The notes beneath the pieces were generated by a model, which saw only the letters and a program-made list of their open reading frames with translations, searched no databases and had not been told where the DNA came from. A DNA stretch of 5,897 nt from Clostridium sp. CAG:590 (GTDB lineage Bacteria > Bacillota > Clostridia > Lachnospirales > Lachnospiraceae): contig HF987821.1 of the NCBI GenBank assembly GCA_000431135.1, positions 7,093 to 12,989 on the forward strand. Reading direction: 5' to 3'. The translations under genes and the position numbers were made by a program. Every line of letters begins with the position of its first letter. The stretch's first letter is position 1. Positions 5,854 to 5,897 of this stretch are shown here, piece by piece.

Positions 5854-5897
5854 TCCTTTCATGCAAAAAAGCGCGAGACGGTGCATGGTGTCCTGTG

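Larger units (their letters stand above)
5752..5897. repeat. 109-nt-period direct repeat, non-coding, cut by the window edge
   Basis: The 37 nt at 5752-5788 recur at 5861-5897 with 35 of 37 bases identical (differences at 5771/5880 and 5773/5882), offset by 109 nt. The match runs to the last base of the window, so the true unit may be the full 109 nt and the array may continue. The unit is clearly GC-richer than the AT-rich DNA beside it and contains several inverted repeats: TGCAAAAAA 5753-5761 with 5796-5804; ATGGTGT 5776-5782 with 5790-5796; CCGAC 5805-5809 with 5813-5817; GTCCTGTG 5781-5788 with 5841-5848; GCGAG 5764-5768 with 5849-5853. A period that is not a multiple of three argues against a protein repeat. 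The identity of the family is not recognised. Confidence 0.75.

Noticed and set aside
5737..5886. 49-codon minus-strand open frame (starting MHRLALFCMKG) across the repeat
   Set aside because: It lies wholly on the structured repeat, has no convincing ribosome binding site, and the 109-nt period would shift frame at each unit. The Cys/Arg/Ser-rich product looks like a chance translation.
5752..5897. CRISPR array (37-nt repeats)
   Set aside because: Only two copies are seen, the interval would be 72 nt, the unit is itself full of inverted repeats, and no cas genes are present.

Overview
The window looks like chromosomal DNA from a low-GC Firmicute, most likely a gut Lachnospiraceae (Roseburia/Agathobacter/Coprococcus-like). 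The reasons are AT-rich codon use, AGGAG-type ribosome binding sites, sigma-A promoters, and a J-domain protein beside a DUF5685 protein, a pairing I associate with Clostridia. The assignment rests on recalled family knowledge; no search was run.

Layout: a plus-strand gene, possibly a LysR-type regulator, ends at 107. It faces six complete minus-strand genes across a shared bidirectional terminator (114-160). Read in the direction of transcription, from the right end leftwards, the genes are: a small two-helix membrane protein with a C-terminal zinc ribbon (5670-5251); a DUF5685-family protein (5233-4379); a J-domain protein with a TPR-like region and a cysteine-rich tail (4395-3763); the HD-domain 5'-deoxynucleotidase yfbR (3748-3125); glycogen synthase glgA (3045-1594); and seryl-tRNA synthetase serS (1455-178).

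Transcription: the first four genes are packed tightly (gaps of 17 and 14 nt, one 17-nt overlap) and read as one operon. Its promoter at 5697-5726 has a -10 element buried in a perfect 24-bp palindrome, which looks like a repressor operator. glgA has its own near-consensus promoter (TAGACA-17-TATAAT). serS has a separate extended -10 promoter and a short leader without a T-box. No convincing terminator separates yfbR from glgA or glgA from serS, so read-through is possible.

The right end (5752-5897) is non-coding. It holds a GC-richer direct repeat with a 109-nt period, made of nested inverted repeats and T6 runs on both strands, and it is cut by the window edge. This repeat, the palindromic operator, and the uncharacterised zinc-ribbon/DUF5685/J-protein module are the least explained parts. 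serS, glgA and yfbR are housekeeping genes of translation, glycogen synthesis and nucleotide-pool control.
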